DNA of 59,719 nucleotides from the NCBI GenBank assembly GCA_020850995.1, contig JADZDP010000189.1, forward strand, positions 1-59,719, given 5' to 3'. Made by a program: the position numbers and the translations under genes. The stretch is from Deltaproteobacteria bacterium. Its GTDB lineage: Bacteria; Myxococcota; UBA727; VGSZ01. This document shows, in pieces, positions 41,926-51,198 of this stretch (the first letter of the stretch is position 1; the number at the start of each line of letters is the position of its first letter). Under the pieces are notes generated by a model. That model ran no database searches. It was not told the DNA's origin and worked only from the letters and a program-made list of their open reading frames with translations.

Positions 41926-42320
41926 AGCTCTTCGACGGCGCACTCCCGACGCTCGAGCGCGCGCTCGACGCACGCCAGGCGAGGCAGACGGCGCTGGCGT
42001 CGGATCTTGCCAACGCCGACACGCCCGGGTTCATGCCCGTCGACGTCGACTTCGAGGCGGCCATGCGCTCTGCGCTCGACGGTGGCGACGTCCGCCGCAC
42101 CGATGACCGGCACCTCGGCGACGCCGGTGCCGCTGTCGGGCTGCTGGCCACGGAGAGCGAGGCCCTCGCTGGCGCCGCGACACCCGACGGCAACCGCGTG
42201 GAGGTCGATCGCGTGCTCGGCGAGCTCGCGGCCAACGGTATGCAATACACGGCGGCGGCGCGCGCGGCAGGCAAGCAGCTCGCGATGCTGCGCTACGTCG
42301 TCACTGAAGGAAACGGCTGA
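41922..42320 (+). CDS. flgB: Proximal rod protein FlgB
   Basis: 132-aa rod protein, normal length. The rod motif is clear (RQTALASDLANADTPGFMPV) and the C-terminus has ELAANGMQYTAAARAAGKQL. It overlaps the preceding gene by 4 bp and precedes flgC by 17 nt. Confidence 0.93.
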   Translation: MKLFDGALPTLERALDARQARQTALASDLANADTPGFMPVDVDFEAAMRSALDGGDVRRTDDRHLGDAGAAVGLLATESEALAGAATPDGNRVEVDRVLGELAANGMQYTAAARAAGKQLAMLRYVVTEGNG

Positions 42321-42337
42321 GGAGCACGAGGTCCACC

Positions 42338-42739
42338 ATGAGCATCTTCCGCGCACTCGAGATCAGCTCCCAAGGCATGTCGGCGCAGCGCGAGCGCGTC
42401 ACCCTTGCCACCTCCAACCTGGCCAACGCCGAGACCACGCGCGGCCCCGACGGTGGTCCCTACCGTCGGCTCGATCCGGTGTTCGAGGCGACCGTGAACG
42501 ACGATGGCAGCGCCGGTGTGCGCGTCGCCGAGGTGGTCGCCGATCCCGGCGAGGGCAAGCTGACCTACATGCCCGGACACCCCGACGCCGACGCGTCGGG
42601 CTTCGTGCGCCTGCCCGACGTCAACCCGGTGCACGAAGTGGTCAACTTGGTGTCGGCGCAGCGCGGCTTCGAGGCCAACGCCAGCGCGGTCGACACGGTG
42701 AAGACCATGGCGCAACGCGCGCTCGAGATCATGAGGTAG
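42338..42739 (+). CDS. flgC: Proximal rod protein FlgC
   Basis: 133 aa. ISSQGMSAQRERVTLATSNL with ANAETTRG at the N-terminus and NPVHEVVNLVSAQRGFEANA at the C-terminus are FlgC signatures. It has GAGGAGCACG-type spacing upstream (GAGGA, about 14 nt) and lies in the conserved flgB-flgC-fliE order. Confidence 0.94.
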   Translation: MSIFRALEISSQGMSAQRERVTLATSNLANAETTRGPDGGPYRRLDPVFEATVNDDGSAGVRVAEVVADPGEGKLTYMPGHPDADASGFVRLPDVNPVHEVVNLVSAQRGFEANASAVDTVKTMAQRALEIMR

Positions 42740-42741
42740 CC

Positions 42742-43044
42742 ATGACGGTACGCATCCCGCCCTCGTCGTTGCCCGGCATCGCCCCGCTCGACCGCGGGAC
42801 CACACCCGCGGCGCCGAGCGCGCCCGCCGGCAGCTTCGGCGACATTGCGCGCGAGGCCATCGCAGGGGCCGAGCAGGGCCAGGCCGACGCGACCAACGCC
42901 GCCACCAAGCTCGCGGTCGGCGAGGGCAACGTTCACGAAGCAGCGCTCTTGCTCGAGAAGGCCGACATCCAGATGCGCCTGCTCGTCAAGGCGCGCAACA
43001 AGGTCGTCGAGGCCTATCAAGAGATCATGCGAATGCCCGTTTGA
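42742..43044 (+). CDS. fliE: Hook-basal body adaptor FliE
   Basis: 100-aa protein that joins the MS ring to the rod. The C-terminal half is typical: EGNVHEAALLLEKADIQMRL followed by VKARNKVVEAYQEIMRMPV. It begins 2 nt after the flgC stop. Confidence 0.93.
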   Translation: MTVRIPPSSLPGIAPLDRGTTPAAPSAPAGSFGDIAREAIAGAEQGQADATNAATKLAVGEGNVHEAALLLEKADIQMRLLVKARNKVVEAYQEIMRMPV

Positions 43045-43095
43045 TCCTCCGGCGCGCTGCCGCTGCATGGCGGCGCGGTCCCGATGGAGGGTTGA

Positions 43096-44640
43096 GTGGA
43101 GCCACTCGCGAACCAACTGCGGAAGCTGCCGGGCCGCGTGCTCGCGATGCCCATGCGGGCGCGCGTCGCCATCGGTGTGGGCGCCGCTGCGCTCCTGGCG
43201 CTGGTGGCGGCGGTGTCGCTGCTGTCGAGCGCTGGCAGGTGGGAGTATGTCTTCACCAAGCTCACGCCGGAAGACAGCGCCGCCAGCGCCGACGCGCTGC
43301 GTTCTTCCGGCATTCCCTACCGCGTCGAAGCTGCCGGCGACGCTATCGCCGTGCCGGCAAGCAAGGTGCACGAGGCGCGGCTGCTGCTCGCTGCGCGCGG
43401 CCTGCCACGGGCGAGTGGCGTGGGCTTCGAGCTCTTCGACAAGACCGACCTCGGCGTCTCGGAATTCACGCAACGAGTGAACCTGCAGCGCGCCATCGAA
43501 GGCGAGCTCGCGCGCACCATCGCCAACATGGACCCGGTGCGCGAGGCGCGCGTGCACGTCACCATGCCGCGTCGCGGTCTGCTGCGGCCCGACGATGCGC
43601 ATGGCGCCGCTGCCGTCATCCTGCGCCTCGAGCCCGGGCGCAGCCTTGGGGAAGACGAGGTGGCCGGCATCCAGCACCTGGTGGCCGCGTCGGTCCCAAG
43701 CCTTGCTGCCGAGCAGGTCTCGGTGCTCGATCAGAACGGTGCGCAGCTTGGCCGGCCCGGTGACGAGGGCGACAGCGGCGATCTCGAGAGCAACCTGCAG
43801 CAGCGCATCGTGGCGCTGCTCGAGCCAGTGGTCGGCCCCGGCAACGTGATCGCGCGCGTCACCGCCACCTTGGACCGCGCCGAGGAAGAAGAGACGCAGT
43901 CGGACTACAACCCCGACGGCTCGGCGCTGCGCAGCGAGCACACACGCAACGATCAGCAGAACGCCGGCGACCCCTCGAGCGCGGGGCTCGCGGGCGCCGC
44001 GGCGAACCAGCCACCTGGACAAGCCGGCGTGGTGGCGCGCGGCGGCATGCAGCGCAGCTCGACGATGAATGACCTGACCCGCAACTACGAGGTCTCGGGC
44101 ACGGTCACCCACCGCGTCAAGCGCAAGCCGCGCCTGACGCGTCTCTCTGCTGCTGTGCTGATCAACCAAGGTGCGGGCGTGACGCTCAACGACGCCGAGC
44201 TGAAGAAGCTGACGGAGCTGGCGCGGCGCGCCGTGGGTTTCGACGAGGAGCGCGGCGACCTGATCGAGGTGTCGACGGCGAGCTTCGTGGCGGCCGCACC
44301 GGGCACCGACGCCTCGCCCACGCCGAGCGCTCTGCCCGTGGGGCTGCCGGTGCTCCTGGCCGCGGGGATCGCGCTCCTGTTGCTCGCGCTCGCGGTCGTC
44401 GCCGTGGTGGCGCTGCGCAGGAAACAGCGCAGCGCGCCTGCCGAGCTACCGGCCGCATCCCCGGCCGCGCTCCCCGACGGCGCTGTGAACCCCGTCGTGG
44501 TCAAGCAGGTGACGGTGCGCGAGAGCGCGCGTAAGGCCGCGCTCGGCGATCCCGAGCGCGCCGCGCGCCTGCTGGTCGCGTGGCTCGAGCCCAACGGCGC
44601 CGTCGACACCGCAGCGGAGGAGAAGCTCCATGCCCGATGA
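43096..44640 (+). CDS. fliF: MS-ring protein FliF
   Basis: 514 aa with a membrane helix near residues 25-48 and another near 413-440. Ring-building motifs follow the first helix (FTKLTPEDSAASADALRSSG, IPYRVE). The conserved EFTQRVNLQRAIEGELARTI is present, as is YEVSGTVTHRVKRKPRLTRL. The C-terminal FliG-binding tail is intact (AALGDPERAARLLVAWL). The start is GTG. It overlaps fliG by 11 bp. Confidence 0.94.
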   Translation: MEPLANQLRKLPGRVLAMPMRARVAIGVGAAALLALVAAVSLLSSAGRWEYVFTKLTPEDSAASADALRSSGIPYRVEAAGDAIAVPASKVHEARLLLAARGLPRASGVGFELFDKTDLGVSEFTQRVNLQRAIEGELARTIANMDPVREARVHVTMPRRGLLRPDDAHGAAAVILRLEPGRSLGEDEVAGIQHLVAASVPSLAAEQVSVLDQNGAQLGRPGDEGDSGDLESNLQQRIVALLEPVVGPGNVIARVTATLDRAEEEETQSDYNPDGSALRSEHTRNDQQNAGDPSSAGLAGAAANQPPGQAGVVARGGMQRSSTMNDLTRNYEVSGTVTHRVKRKPRLTRLSAAVLINQGAGVTLNDAELKKLTELARRAVGFDEERGDLIEVSTASFVAAAPGTDASPTPSALPVGLPVLLAAGIALLLLALAVVAVVALRRKQRSAPAELPAASPAALPDGAVNPVVVKQVTVRESARKAALGDPERAARLLVAWLEPNGAVDTAAEEKLHAR

Positions 44641-45646
44641 CACGCCCCCGTTGCAGCTGCCCGGCCGCGTCGAGCTCACGCCGATCGATCGCGTCGCGGC
44701 CGTGTTGCTGGCGCTTGGGCCCGAGGTGGCGGCCCCCATCCTGCAGCGGCTCCCCGCAGACACCGTGCATGCCATCGCGCGCGCAGCGCGTCGCCTCGAC
44801 GCCGCGCCCGACAGCTTGCTCGACGACGCCGCCAAAGCGTTTGTCGCCGGCATGACCGGCTATGGCACCGAGCGCTTCACACGCGCCGTGGCCTTGCGCG
44901 AGATGGTCGAGAAGGTACTCGGCCCCGAGGGAACGGCCAAGGCGCTGGCGCCCACGTCGGCGGCTCCCGGCCGGCTCCAGGAGCTGTTGGCCGCGGAGCC
45001 CGCCGACCTGGCGGTGGTCCTCGAGAAGGAGCAGGTGACGACCTCGGCGCTGGTGGTGGCGCTCTTGCCTCCCGAGCGCGCGGCGGCCGTGGTGCAAGCC
45101 CTGCCCATGGCCATTCGCGGTGACCTGCTGCGCCTGGCCAGCTCCATGAAGGCGGTGTCGGAGGCCGTCGTCGACGATGTCGTGTCCGGGCTCGCCGACG
45201 AGATCCGGCGCTACATGCGCGCGGGCAAGCGGCGCTCGCTCGACGGCAACCAGGTCACCATCGCGCTGCTGCGCAAGCTCAAGACCGACGAGCAGCGTTC
45301 GACCATCGCCGAGATCGAGCGCAAGGATCCCCAGCTCGCCGAGACGCTGCGCGGCAAGCTCATCTCCTTCGAGGACCTGGCGCGCTTGACCAAACGCGAG
45401 CTGCAGACCTTCCTGCAGTCGTGCGACGCCCGCACCCTCGCGGTGGCGCTCAAGGGCGCGCCCGACACCATCGCCGATGTCATCCTGGGTGGTATGTCGC
45501 AGCGCGCTGCTGCTGCGCTGCGCGAGGAGATCGAGCTGCTCGGCCGTGTCCGCATCGCAGATATCGAGGCCGCGCAGGCAGATCTCATCAAGATCGTCAT
45601 GAAGTTGGCCGACGAGGGCAAGGTGGTGTTCGACAACGGCCCGTGA
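44630..45646 (+). CDS. fliG: Flagellar switch protein FliG
   Basis: 338 aa; couples the rotor to the stator and to FliM. N-terminal FliF-binding domain (LTPIDRVAAVLLALGPEVAA, EKVLGPEGTAKAL), middle domain and C-terminal torque domain (FEDLARLTKRELQTFLQSCD, GGMSQRAAAALREEIELLG) are all present with the charged helix. Length is typical. Confidence 0.94.
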   Translation: MPDDTPPLQLPGRVELTPIDRVAAVLLALGPEVAAPILQRLPADTVHAIARAARRLDAAPDSLLDDAAKAFVAGMTGYGTERFTRAVALREMVEKVLGPEGTAKALAPTSAAPGRLQELLAAEPADLAVVLEKEQVTTSALVVALLPPERAAAVVQALPMAIRGDLLRLASSMKAVSEAVVDDVVSGLADEIRRYMRAGKRRSLDGNQVTIALLRKLKTDEQRSTIAEIERKDPQLAETLRGKLISFEDLARLTKRELQTFLQSCDARTLAVALKGAPDTIADVILGGMSQRAAAALREEIELLGRVRIADIEAAQADLIKIVMKLADEGKVVFDNGP

Positions 45647-45676
45647 CGATGGGCCACGGCAGTGTGGAGCAGACGC

Positions 45677-46312
45677 ATGACCACCCACCCTTGGTTGAAG
45701 CCTCGCACCCTGGTCGCCCGCCCCGCACCCTGGGCCTCCTCGGGCGGGCGCGGCGCGAGCCCCCGTGAGCACCCCTTCGTTGCCACGCCAGCGCGGGAGC
45801 ATGCTGCTGCGCCGCTCGAGGTGGCGCCGCCGCACGTGGCCACCACCACGATCCCCCCGGCCGCTCCCGCGCCGATGGCGCCGCCCGTGCCGCCCAAGCC
45901 GGACCTGTCGCGCCTGGCGAACCAGCTCGAGAGCGCCCACGCCAGCGCGCTCTCGCATTTGCACAACGACATGGTGGCGCTCGCCATGATGGTGGCGCGC
46001 CATGTGGTGGGTGATGAGCTGAGGAGCAACCCCGACGCGCTGCTGCGCGCCACGCACGCAGCGCTCGCCGATGTGGTGGGCTCCCAAGGCGTGGTGGTGC
46101 GCGCCCACCCCGACGACGTCGGCACGCTGACCGCCGCCGGCCTATCGACCAAGGATGGCGCACGCGCGCTCGAGCTCCGTTCCGACGTCACGCTCAACCC
46201 GGGCGACGTGGTCGTCGAGGCTCCCTGCGGCACGGTCGACGCGCGCGTAGCGACGCGCTTCGCCGCGGCCGAGCGCGCGCTGCAAGAGGCGTTGCTCGGA
46301 GCGACCCCGTGA
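45677..46312 (+). CDS. fliH: Flagellar assembly protein FliH
   Basis: 211-aa negative regulator of the FliI ATPase. The N-terminal 75 residues are Pro/Ala-rich. The helical middle (LANQLESAHASALSHLHNDM, ALAMMVARHVVGDELRSNPD) and C-terminal domain (VVVRAHPDDVGTLTAAGLST, LNPGDVVVEAPCGTVDAR) match FliH/YscL. The ATG at 45677 has GGAG 8 nt upstream; a GTG at 45662 is an alternative. The stop overlaps fliI. Confidence 0.88.
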   Translation: MTTHPWLKPRTLVARPAPWASSGGRGASPREHPFVATPAREHAAAPLEVAPPHVATTTIPPAAPAPMAPPVPPKPDLSRLANQLESAHASALSHLHNDMVALAMMVARHVVGDELRSNPDALLRATHAALADVVGSQGVVVRAHPDDVGTLTAAGLSTKDGARALELRSDVTLNPGDVVVEAPCGTVDARVATRFAAAERALQEALLGATP

Positions 46313-47664
46313 GTCGCTTCGGCGCGCTCGACCTCGAGCGCGTGCGGGCCCGCATCAGCGAGGCCCCAGTCACCTCCGTATCGGGTCGGGTGGTGCGCGC
46401 CGGCGGCCTCGCCATCGAGGCGCTCCTTCCCGCCATCAGCGTGGGCGCGGCCTGCGAGATCGAGCTGCCGAACGGGCGCCTGCTCGCCGAGTGCGTCGGG
46501 TTCAACGGCGAGCGCGCCATCCTCGTCCCCATCGGCGACGTACGGGGCCTGCGCGGTGGTGCCGCGGTGTTCCCCATCGAGCACGCGTTGGCGGTGCCGG
46601 TGAGCGACGCCCTGCTCGGGCGCGTGGTGTCGCCCACGATGGAGCCCATCGACGGGCGCGGCGAGCCGGCGTTGGAGCGCCGCGCGCTCGCGCAGCTCCA
46701 CGCACAACCGCCGAACCCGATGGCGCGACGGCGCATCAGCCAGCCCTTCGTCACGGGCGTGCGCACCATCGACGCGCTGCTGACCTGCGGCGCCGGTCAG
46801 CGCGTCGGCATCATGGCGGGCGCTGGCGTGGGCAAGAGCGTGTTGCTCGGCATGCTCGCGCGCCACTGCGAGGCCGACGTCATCGTGGTGGGGCTCATCG
46901 GCGAGCGCGGGCGCGAGGTGCGCGAGTTCGTCGAGCGTGATCTGGGCGAGCAGGGCCTGGCGCGCTCCATCGTCATCGTCGCCACGGGCGATCGGCCGCC
47001 GCTCGAGCGCGTGCACGCCGCGCTGGCCGCCACCGCCGTCGCCGAGCACTACCGGTCCGAAGGCAAGCGTGTGCTCTTGCTGATGGACTCGCTCACGCGC
47101 GTCGCTATGGCGCTGCGCGAGATCGGGTTGGCGGCGGAAGAGCCACCCACCTCCAAGGGCTATCCGCCCTCGGTGTTTGCTGCCTTGCCCAAGCTGGTCG
47201 AGCGCGCCGGTAACGACGAGGGCCCCGGCGGCATCACGGCGTTTTACACCGTGCTCGTCGAAGGTGACGACCTCGCCGATCCGGTGGCCGACTGCGCGCG
47301 CGCCGCGCTCGATGGCCACATCGTGCTGTCGCGCAAGCTCGCGGGCGCCGGCCACTTCCCGGCCATCGACGTGCTCGAGAGCGTGAGCCGCGTAATGCTC
47401 GACGTCACCACCGTGCAGCAACGGGCGAGCGCGGCGCGTGCGCGCGACGCGCTCGCCGCGCTCCGCGAGAGCGCTGACCTGATCGACATCGGCGCCTACC
47501 AGGCGGGGTCGAACCGCAGGGTCGACTTCGCGCTCAGCGTGCAGGAGCAGCTGCGCACCTTCGCGCGCCAACAGCCCGAGCACGGGTCGTCGTACGACGA
47601 CACGCGCGCACAGCTCGATCAGGCACTGGTGCCACCGCGCGCACCACGGAGCGCCCATGCGTAG
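46309..47664 (+). CDS. fliI: Flagellar export ATPase FliI
   Basis: 451 aa, F1-beta-like. Walker A GAGVGKS (171-177), VIVVGLIGERGREVREF, Walker B VLLLMDSLTR (about 255-264) and EPPTSKGYPPSVFAALPKLV are complete. It energises and sorts export substrates with FliH and FliJ. The GTG start overlaps the fliH stop. Note that fliJ does not follow it here. Confidence 0.95.
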   Translation: MSRFGALDLERVRARISEAPVTSVSGRVVRAGGLAIEALLPAISVGAACEIELPNGRLLAECVGFNGERAILVPIGDVRGLRGGAAVFPIEHALAVPVSDALLGRVVSPTMEPIDGRGEPALERRALAQLHAQPPNPMARRRISQPFVTGVRTIDALLTCGAGQRVGIMAGAGVGKSVLLGMLARHCEADVIVVGLIGERGREVREFVERDLGEQGLARSIVIVATGDRPPLERVHAALAATAVAEHYRSEGKRVLLLMDSLTRVAMALREIGLAAEEPPTSKGYPPSVFAALPKLVERAGNDEGPGGITAFYTVLVEGDDLADPVADCARAALDGHIVLSRKLAGAGHFPAIDVLESVSRVMLDVTTVQQRASAARARDALAALRESADLIDIGAYQAGSNRRVDFALSVQEQLRTFARQQPEHGSSYDDTRAQLDQALVPPRAPRSAHA

Positions 47665-48253
47665 CTTGCTGCCACTGGTGTTGCTCGCGTCGACAAGCGC
47701 CGCCGCTGCGCCGCCGGTGGATCTGCCGCCCCTGCCATCGGCGCACGCGCTCAAGCAGCCGATACGCGTGCCCATCGCCACCTGCGCGCCGCCGGAGGCC
47801 GCGCCCCCGGCGAACCTGAGCGCGACGGCGCTGCTCGACGAGTTGCGCCGCCTGCGCACGCGCATCGAGGAGCTGCAGGAGCGACGGGCAGAAGCAGAGC
47901 GCGCCGTGGCCGAGCTCGCGCAAGAGCGCGCACAGGTGGCGGCTGAGTGGGAGCGCTTGGCCGCTGCGCAGCTCGACTTCGATCTGGCGCGCGCTGAGCA
48001 GCACGGGCCCGCGCCACGGCTCGGCGCGGGCAGCGAGGGCGAGGCCACGCGCGTGGCCGGGTTGATCAAGCAGATGAAGCCAGCCAAGGCCGCCGAGCTG
48101 CTCGCGCGCCTCGATCTCAGCCTCGCCACCGAGGTGGTGCGCGGCCTGAGCGGCAAGTCCGCGGCCGCCCTCCTCGAGCGTCTCCCCCCCGAGCGCGCGG
48201 CCAGCATCGCGGCACGACTGGCCCTCAAGGATCCGCCGCCGGAAGCGTTGTAG
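47657..48253 (+). CDS. MotE-like flagellar protein
   Basis: 198 aa. A short signal peptide (residues 1-18, LLPLVLLASTSAAAA) precedes a coiled coil (about 65-115, ELRRLRTRIEELQERRAEAE). It ends in an MgtE-N-like helical domain (IKQMKPAKAAELLARLDLSL, then ALLERLPPERAASIAARLA). This build is that of MotE of rhizobia and YlxF of bacilli, which also lies before fliK. The role is probably in the periplasm near the stators. It takes the place after fliI where fliJ is usually found, and overlaps fliI by 8 bp. Confidence 0.8.
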   Translation: MRSLLPLVLLASTSAAAAPPVDLPPLPSAHALKQPIRVPIATCAPPEAAPPANLSATALLDELRRLRTRIEELQERRAEAERAVAELAQERAQVAAEWERLAAAQLDFDLARAEQHGPAPRLGAGSEGEATRVAGLIKQMKPAKAAELLARLDLSLATEVVRGLSGKSAAALLERLPPERAASIAARLALKDPPPEAL

Positions 48254-48258
48254 CCTCC

Positions 48259-49194
48259 ATGACCCCCACTATGCCGGGAGCGAGCGCCTCGCACGCGCGC
48301 GCGCCAGAGTCCCGCATCGACGCCGATGGCACCACGTCCCCTCGGCGCACGAACGAGAAGCACACGCCGGCGGGGTCGCGCTTCGCCGAAGAGCTCGAGC
48401 GGTCGCTGCCGGGCCCCCGCGGCCGACACGAGGGCGGCACCGCGAGCGCCCGCCGCCGCAAGGGTCGCGCCGGCAGCAGCGAGATCGAGGCGACGCCCAG
48501 CGGCGAGGCCACGGCGACAAGACACCCACATCCAGTGCTGCAGCACGCTGATGCCAAGCGTCACGCCGCTGATCCCGTTCCGCCGCCGAGCGCGCGCGTC
48601 GACGCGCTCGAGCGCGCGCGCGGTGGGACCACGCCGACCTGCGATCGAGCAGAGCCCGTGGGCTCCGCGCATCGACGGCGCCCCGCCGACGAGCACACGC
48701 TCGATGCGGCGCCGCCGCTCGCCAAGGACCCAGCACCTGCGCTGACGGTCACGGAGCGCGCGCTCGTCGCCGACGCTGCCGCCGCTCCGGGCATCGACGC
48801 CCCGCGGGCCAGCGGTGCCACCGAGAGCATGACGCGCGTGGCCGCGGCGGACGACGTCGGCATCCTGCTCGCCGTCCATAGCGCGCGCGTGGTTGTCGAC
48901 GTGGGCGCCGAGGGGCCGCTCACCGTTGTGGTGCGGGTGCGCGATGGCGCCGCCGACGTACGCGCGCTTGGGCCGGCGGCCCAAGCGCTCGCGAGCGGCG
49001 AGGTGTCGCTCCGTCGCAGCCTCGGCGAGCACGGCCTCGACCTCGGCAGCTTCAGCGCGCATGACGAGCGCGGCAGCTGGTCGGGTCACGATGGTCGGCG
49101 CGAGCTCGAGGAGCACCGCGAGCTGTTCACCGATCGCCGTGCGCCGGCGGCGCCGGCGACGCCCACCGGGCGACGACGCGGCCTGCGGGCCTGA
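48259..49194 (+). CDS. fliK: Hook-length control protein FliK, divergent
   Basis: 311 aa. The first 200 residues are low-complexity and rich in Ala, Arg, Pro and Thr, as in FliK molecular rulers. The C-terminal region has short strands and LGPAAQALASGEVSLRRSLG with LDLGSFSAHDERG, which resembles the substrate-switch domain where FliK has L...L...L.. and a gly-rich loop. Position between the MotE-like gene and flgD supports the call. Sequence similarity is weak, so this is partly by synteny. Confidence 0.7.
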   Translation: MTPTMPGASASHARAPESRIDADGTTSPRRTNEKHTPAGSRFAEELERSLPGPRGRHEGGTASARRRKGRAGSSEIEATPSGEATATRHPHPVLQHADAKRHAADPVPPPSARVDALERARGGTTPTCDRAEPVGSAHRRRPADEHTLDAAPPLAKDPAPALTVTERALVADAAAAPGIDAPRASGATESMTRVAAADDVGILLAVHSARVVVDVGAEGPLTVVVRVRDGAADVRALGPAAQALASGEVSLRRSLGEHGLDLGSFSAHDERGSWSGHDGRRELEEHRELFTDRRAPAAPATPTGRRRGLRA

Positions 49195-49207
49195 GAGAGG
49201 ACGAGGC

Positions 49208-49906
49208 ATGGACATCTCGAGCGCACGTCGCACCAGCACCGAAACCCCGGCGCCACAGGCGCAAGGCAGCAGCCAGCTCGGCAAGGACGAGTTCCTGCGC
49301 TTGATGATGGCGCAGCTCCAGGCGCAGGACCCCACCGCGCCGCAGTCGAGCGAGGCCTTCGTCGCGCAGCTCGCGCAGTTCTCCAGCGTCGAGCAGCTCG
49401 CGGGCCTCAACTCCATGATGGAGTCGCTCTTGGTGGCGCAGGCAGCCAACAACCAGACCCAGATCGCCGGCCTGGTGGGCAACGACGTGGTGTACAGCAC
49501 CGACGCCATCACGCTCGGCGCCGACGGTGCCACGCCGGTGCGCGTGACCCCCGACGCCAACGCCAACGACGTCGTGGTCACCATCAAAGACGAGAGCGGC
49601 ACGGTGGTGCGCACCGTGCACCTCGGCGCCGCCACGGCAGAAGGCCTCGACTACACCTGGGACGGCCTCGACGACCAAGGACAACCGCTGCCGGAGGGGG
49701 AGTACAGCATCTCGGCCACGGCCACCGACGCACAAGGGAACCCCATCGACGTCGATGTGGGGGCCAGCGGCCACATCGACGCCGTCTCCTTCGACGGGGG
49801 CGTGCCGATGCTGGTGATCGGAGGCCTCAAGATCCCGGTGGCCGATGTCGTTCAGATCGTGGAACCGACCACCTCCGACGAGGCGGCGGACAAGGAGCAG
49901 CCATGA
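49208..49906 (+). CDS. flgD: Hook cap protein FlgD
   Basis: 232 aa. The N-terminal export region (LGKDEFLRLMMAQLQAQDPT, AFVAQLAQFSSVEQLAGLNS) is highly conserved. Fibronectin-like domain follows (TYTWDGLDDQGQPLPEGEYS-type pattern at about 160-180). It caps the growing hook. It overlaps the flgE start by 4 bp. Confidence 0.94.
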   Translation: MDISSARRTSTETPAPQAQGSSQLGKDEFLRLMMAQLQAQDPTAPQSSEAFVAQLAQFSSVEQLAGLNSMMESLLVAQAANNQTQIAGLVGNDVVYSTDAITLGADGATPVRVTPDANANDVVVTIKDESGTVVRTVHLGAATAEGLDYTWDGLDDQGQPLPEGEYSISATATDAQGNPIDVDVGASGHIDAVSFDGGVPMLVIGGLKIPVADVVQIVEPTTSDEAADKEQP

Positions 49907-51174
49907 GCATCGTCTCGTCCCTCTACATCGGCGCCAGCGGCCTGCTGTCGAACTCCCTCGAGCTCGAGGTGGTGGGCGACAACGTCGCCAACTCGAACAC
50001 CATCGGCTTCAAGGGCAGCCGCGCCGCGTTCGCCGACGTGCTCGGTGACACCATCATCGGCGGCAACGGCCAGCTCGGCCTCGGTGTGCGCGCGCAGACC
50101 GTGCAGAAGATCTTCACGCAGGGCTCGCTCACCTCCACCGGCATCGCCACCGACATGGCGGTCCAGGGGCCGGGGCTGTTCGTCGTCGAAGGGCCCGACG
50201 GCCCGCTCTACACGCGCAACGGGCAATTCACGCTCAACCAAGACGGCCACCTGACCTCGCTCGAAGGGCTGCGCGTCCAAGGCTACGTGGCCGACGCCAA
50301 TGGCGTCGTCACGCCCGGCACCGGCCTCGACGACTTGCAGCTCGCGGACGCGACGTCGCCCCCGCTAGCGACGAGCAACCTGGTGATCCACGCGAACCTC
50401 GACTCGCAGGCCACCGTGCTCGGCGTGCCCTTCGATGCCACCGATCCGGCGAACACCAGCAACTTCTCCACGACGATGACGGTGTACGACTCGCTCGGCG
50501 CCGCGCACGACATCGATCTGCACTACGTGAACCTGGGTGGCGGCACCTGGGAGTGGCATGCGGTCACCGACGGTGCCAACGTCGACGGCGGCACGCCTGG
50601 CGTGCCTTTCGAGCTCGGCACCGGCACGCTCACCTTCGACGGCGCCGGCAACCTCAGCGCGGTCGCTGGCAACACCATCACGCTCGACCCCACCGGCGTG
50701 GCGCCGTCGCAGACCATCACCCTCGACATGGGCGATCCCGCCACCGGCACTGTCGGCATCACGCAGTTCGCGGCGCCCTCGGCGACCAGCTTTCTGTCGC
50801 AAGACGGACACACCGCGGGCACGCTCGCCGGCATCAAGGTCGACGAGAACGGCAACGTCATCGGCGCGTTCACCAACGGCGAGACCCGCACGCTCGCCCA
50901 GGTGGCGTTGGCCGACTTCCCAGCGCCCGACGAGCTCGGACGCATCGGCGGCAACCTGTACCGTGCGTTCGCCGACGCGGGTGAGCCGAACATCGGCGCC
51001 CCCGGCAGCGGCGGCCGCGGGACCTTGGTGCAGGGCGCGCTCGAGCAGTCGAACGTCGACCTGGCGAGCGAGCTCATCCGCATGATCGTGGTGCAGCGCG
51101 CGTTCCAGGCGAATTCGAAGACCCTGACCACCGCCGATCAGATGGCGGCCGAGCTGGTCCAGATCAAGCGCTGA
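49903..51174 (+). CDS. flgE: Flagellar hook protein FlgE
   Basis: Hook subunit, 423 aa. SSLYIGASGLLSNSLELEVV with GDNVANSNTIGFKGSRAAFA at the start, the internal DMAVQGPGLFVVEGPDGPLY and the C-terminal EQSNVDLASELIRMIVVQRA are FlgE signatures. The central domain includes the D2-like insert with many Gly and Thr. Length is typical. Confidence 0.95.
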   Translation: MSIVSSLYIGASGLLSNSLELEVVGDNVANSNTIGFKGSRAAFADVLGDTIIGGNGQLGLGVRAQTVQKIFTQGSLTSTGIATDMAVQGPGLFVVEGPDGPLYTRNGQFTLNQDGHLTSLEGLRVQGYVADANGVVTPGTGLDDLQLADATSPPLATSNLVIHANLDSQATVLGVPFDATDPANTSNFSTTMTVYDSLGAAHDIDLHYVNLGGGTWEWHAVTDGANVDGGTPGVPFELGTGTLTFDGAGNLSAVAGNTITLDPTGVAPSQTITLDMGDPATGTVGITQFAAPSATSFLSQDGHTAGTLAGIKVDENGNVIGAFTNGETRTLAQVALADFPAPDELGRIGGNLYRAFADAGEPNIGAPGSGGRGTLVQGALEQSNVDLASELIRMIVVQRAFQANSKTLTTADQMAAELVQIKR

Positions 51175-51198
51175 GCCCCGACGGCTTGAGGTGACATC

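Noticed and set aside
45211..49635. Minus-strand open frame of 1474 codons
   Set aside because: It is the complement of the fliG-flgD genes, all of which have clear family motifs. Long antisense frames are expected in DNA this GC-rich.
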